DNA of 64,000 nucleotides from Brugia malayi. Taxonomy: Eukaryota; Nematoda; Chromadorea; Rhabditida; Onchocercidae. Shown one piece after another: positions 63,401 to 64,000 of this stretch; position 1 is the stretch's first letter, and every line of letters starts with the position of its first letter. The notes under the pieces were generated by a model. It was not told the DNA's origin and made no database searches. It saw only the letters and a program-made list of their open reading frames with translations. The stretch is from contig NW_025062476.1 of the NCBI RefSeq assembly GCF_000002995.4, positions 11,964,501-12,028,500 of the forward strand, read 5' to 3'. The translations under genes and the position numbers were made by a program.

Positions 63401-64000
63401 ACTGTCAGTAATATTCAACGATTGTAATGATAATTGTAATCGTTATAATGATTACGCAATTATGATGTTTGTAATCATAATGATGTGATTATAGTGATAT
63501 TTTGCTGATAATAACGATAATAACAATGATATCATATGATAATTATGAATCAATAAATGTTTATACCTTGGTTCGTTTCAATTCGTTTTATTCAATTTCT
63601 AATATATATTATAAAATTAAACTAAATTTTTGTTAATAAAAAAAAAAAAAAAAAAACCACTGGAGTGAAAGAAAACTTCCTCTACCATTCATTATTTATA
63701 TACTTCAATTCTTTTTTTATAATTTAAGCTTACTTTTATTACATTTCATCTTTTTGGTCTTGCGTGTATATAAAATTAACTAATTTTATTCTCATTTTAA
63801 TTATTATTTTTTTTTTTTTTTATTACTATTATTGTTGTTAATATTTTTATTGTTATTATCATTATTAACACCATTATTAATATCACTTTTTTTAAAAAAT
63901 TATTACTTTTTTTTAATTGTTACTTTTTTTTTTTTTTTAAATAATTGATTATCTTTTGTAATATGTTTAATGATGATAATTTATAGTAGTGAAAAATGAA

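Larger units (their letters stand above)
58761..64000. other. 3' flank without supported genes
   Basis: A/T-rich with TCAATCGAT-type direct repeats near 58908-58978, duplicated segment copy B (59493-59945), an AAT repeat (60345-60447), GA tracts near 60940-60967 and the 34-bp array (62846-63400). Open frames at 59423, 59668, 60690 and 62728(-) are low-complexity or repeat translations. Confidence 0.65.

Overview
The window is an extremely A+T-rich eukaryotic sequence, by eye about four-fifths or more A+T. It is full of poly-A/poly-T runs, AT-type microsatellites and a few long tandem arrays. I can support one protein-coding locus, on the + strand: the catalytic subunit of cAMP-dependent protein kinase (PKA-C; kin-1 in nematodes). 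Its kinase domain is of animal type. Wording such as [24 protein letters not shown] and [18 protein letters not shown] matches what I remember of Caenorhabditis KIN-1. One short N-terminus (MLKFLKK...) and the use of many alternative first exons also fit a nematode. I therefore infer an AT-rich nematode with unusually long introns; no species is claimed.

Layout: exon 1 (564-660) encodes a myristoylation-type N-terminus (MGNSATT). A 50.3-kb first intron (661-50984) follows. It contains several further candidate first exons that all end in phase 1, the phase required by the common exon 2: 30915-30978 (MLKFLKK...), 40306-41755 (a 483-codon N-terminal extension) and 48253-48286 (MSINQKLRQKY), plus weaker candidates at 9877-9946 and 42182-42281. 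The common exons are 50985-51046, 54531-54758, 55606-55815, 56882-56977, 57302-57424, 58007-58171 and 58494-58619 (stop at 58617). Spliced from exon 1, they give a 368-residue protein. Its kinase core aligns with mammalian PKA-C at a constant offset of 18 (mature mammalian numbering), with all catalytic residues, the activation-loop Thr and the C-terminal FxxF motif present.

The rest is intron or 3' flank. Main contents: a 30-bp minisatellite (about 10.3-10.85 kb), a C-rich tract (16.76-17.06 kb), a 362-bp fold-back element with 109-bp arms (19445-19806), a G+C-richer island (22.36-22.56 kb), an ACGTG-rich patch (28.7-28.93 kb), a 27-bp tandem array (34.65-35.01 kb), a dense field of GA/CT tracts (42.9-48.2 kb) just upstream of one first exon, and a 1.8-kb GAATA-type satellite inside intron 2 (51.35-53.15 kb). 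The 3' flank (58.75-64 kb) shows no gene. It contains a diverged copy of a segment from 26.85-27.26 kb and a 34-bp tandem array (62.85-63.4 kb).

The most interesting biology is the promoter and first-exon choice in the 50-kb 5' region. It gives one invariant kinase core a menu of N-termini (myristoylated, short basic, very long Thr/Ser-rich). CRE/bZIP-like sites and UGCAUG (Fox-family) motifs sit near some first exons and near the common acceptor. No tRNA, rRNA, CRISPR or intact transposase gene was seen.
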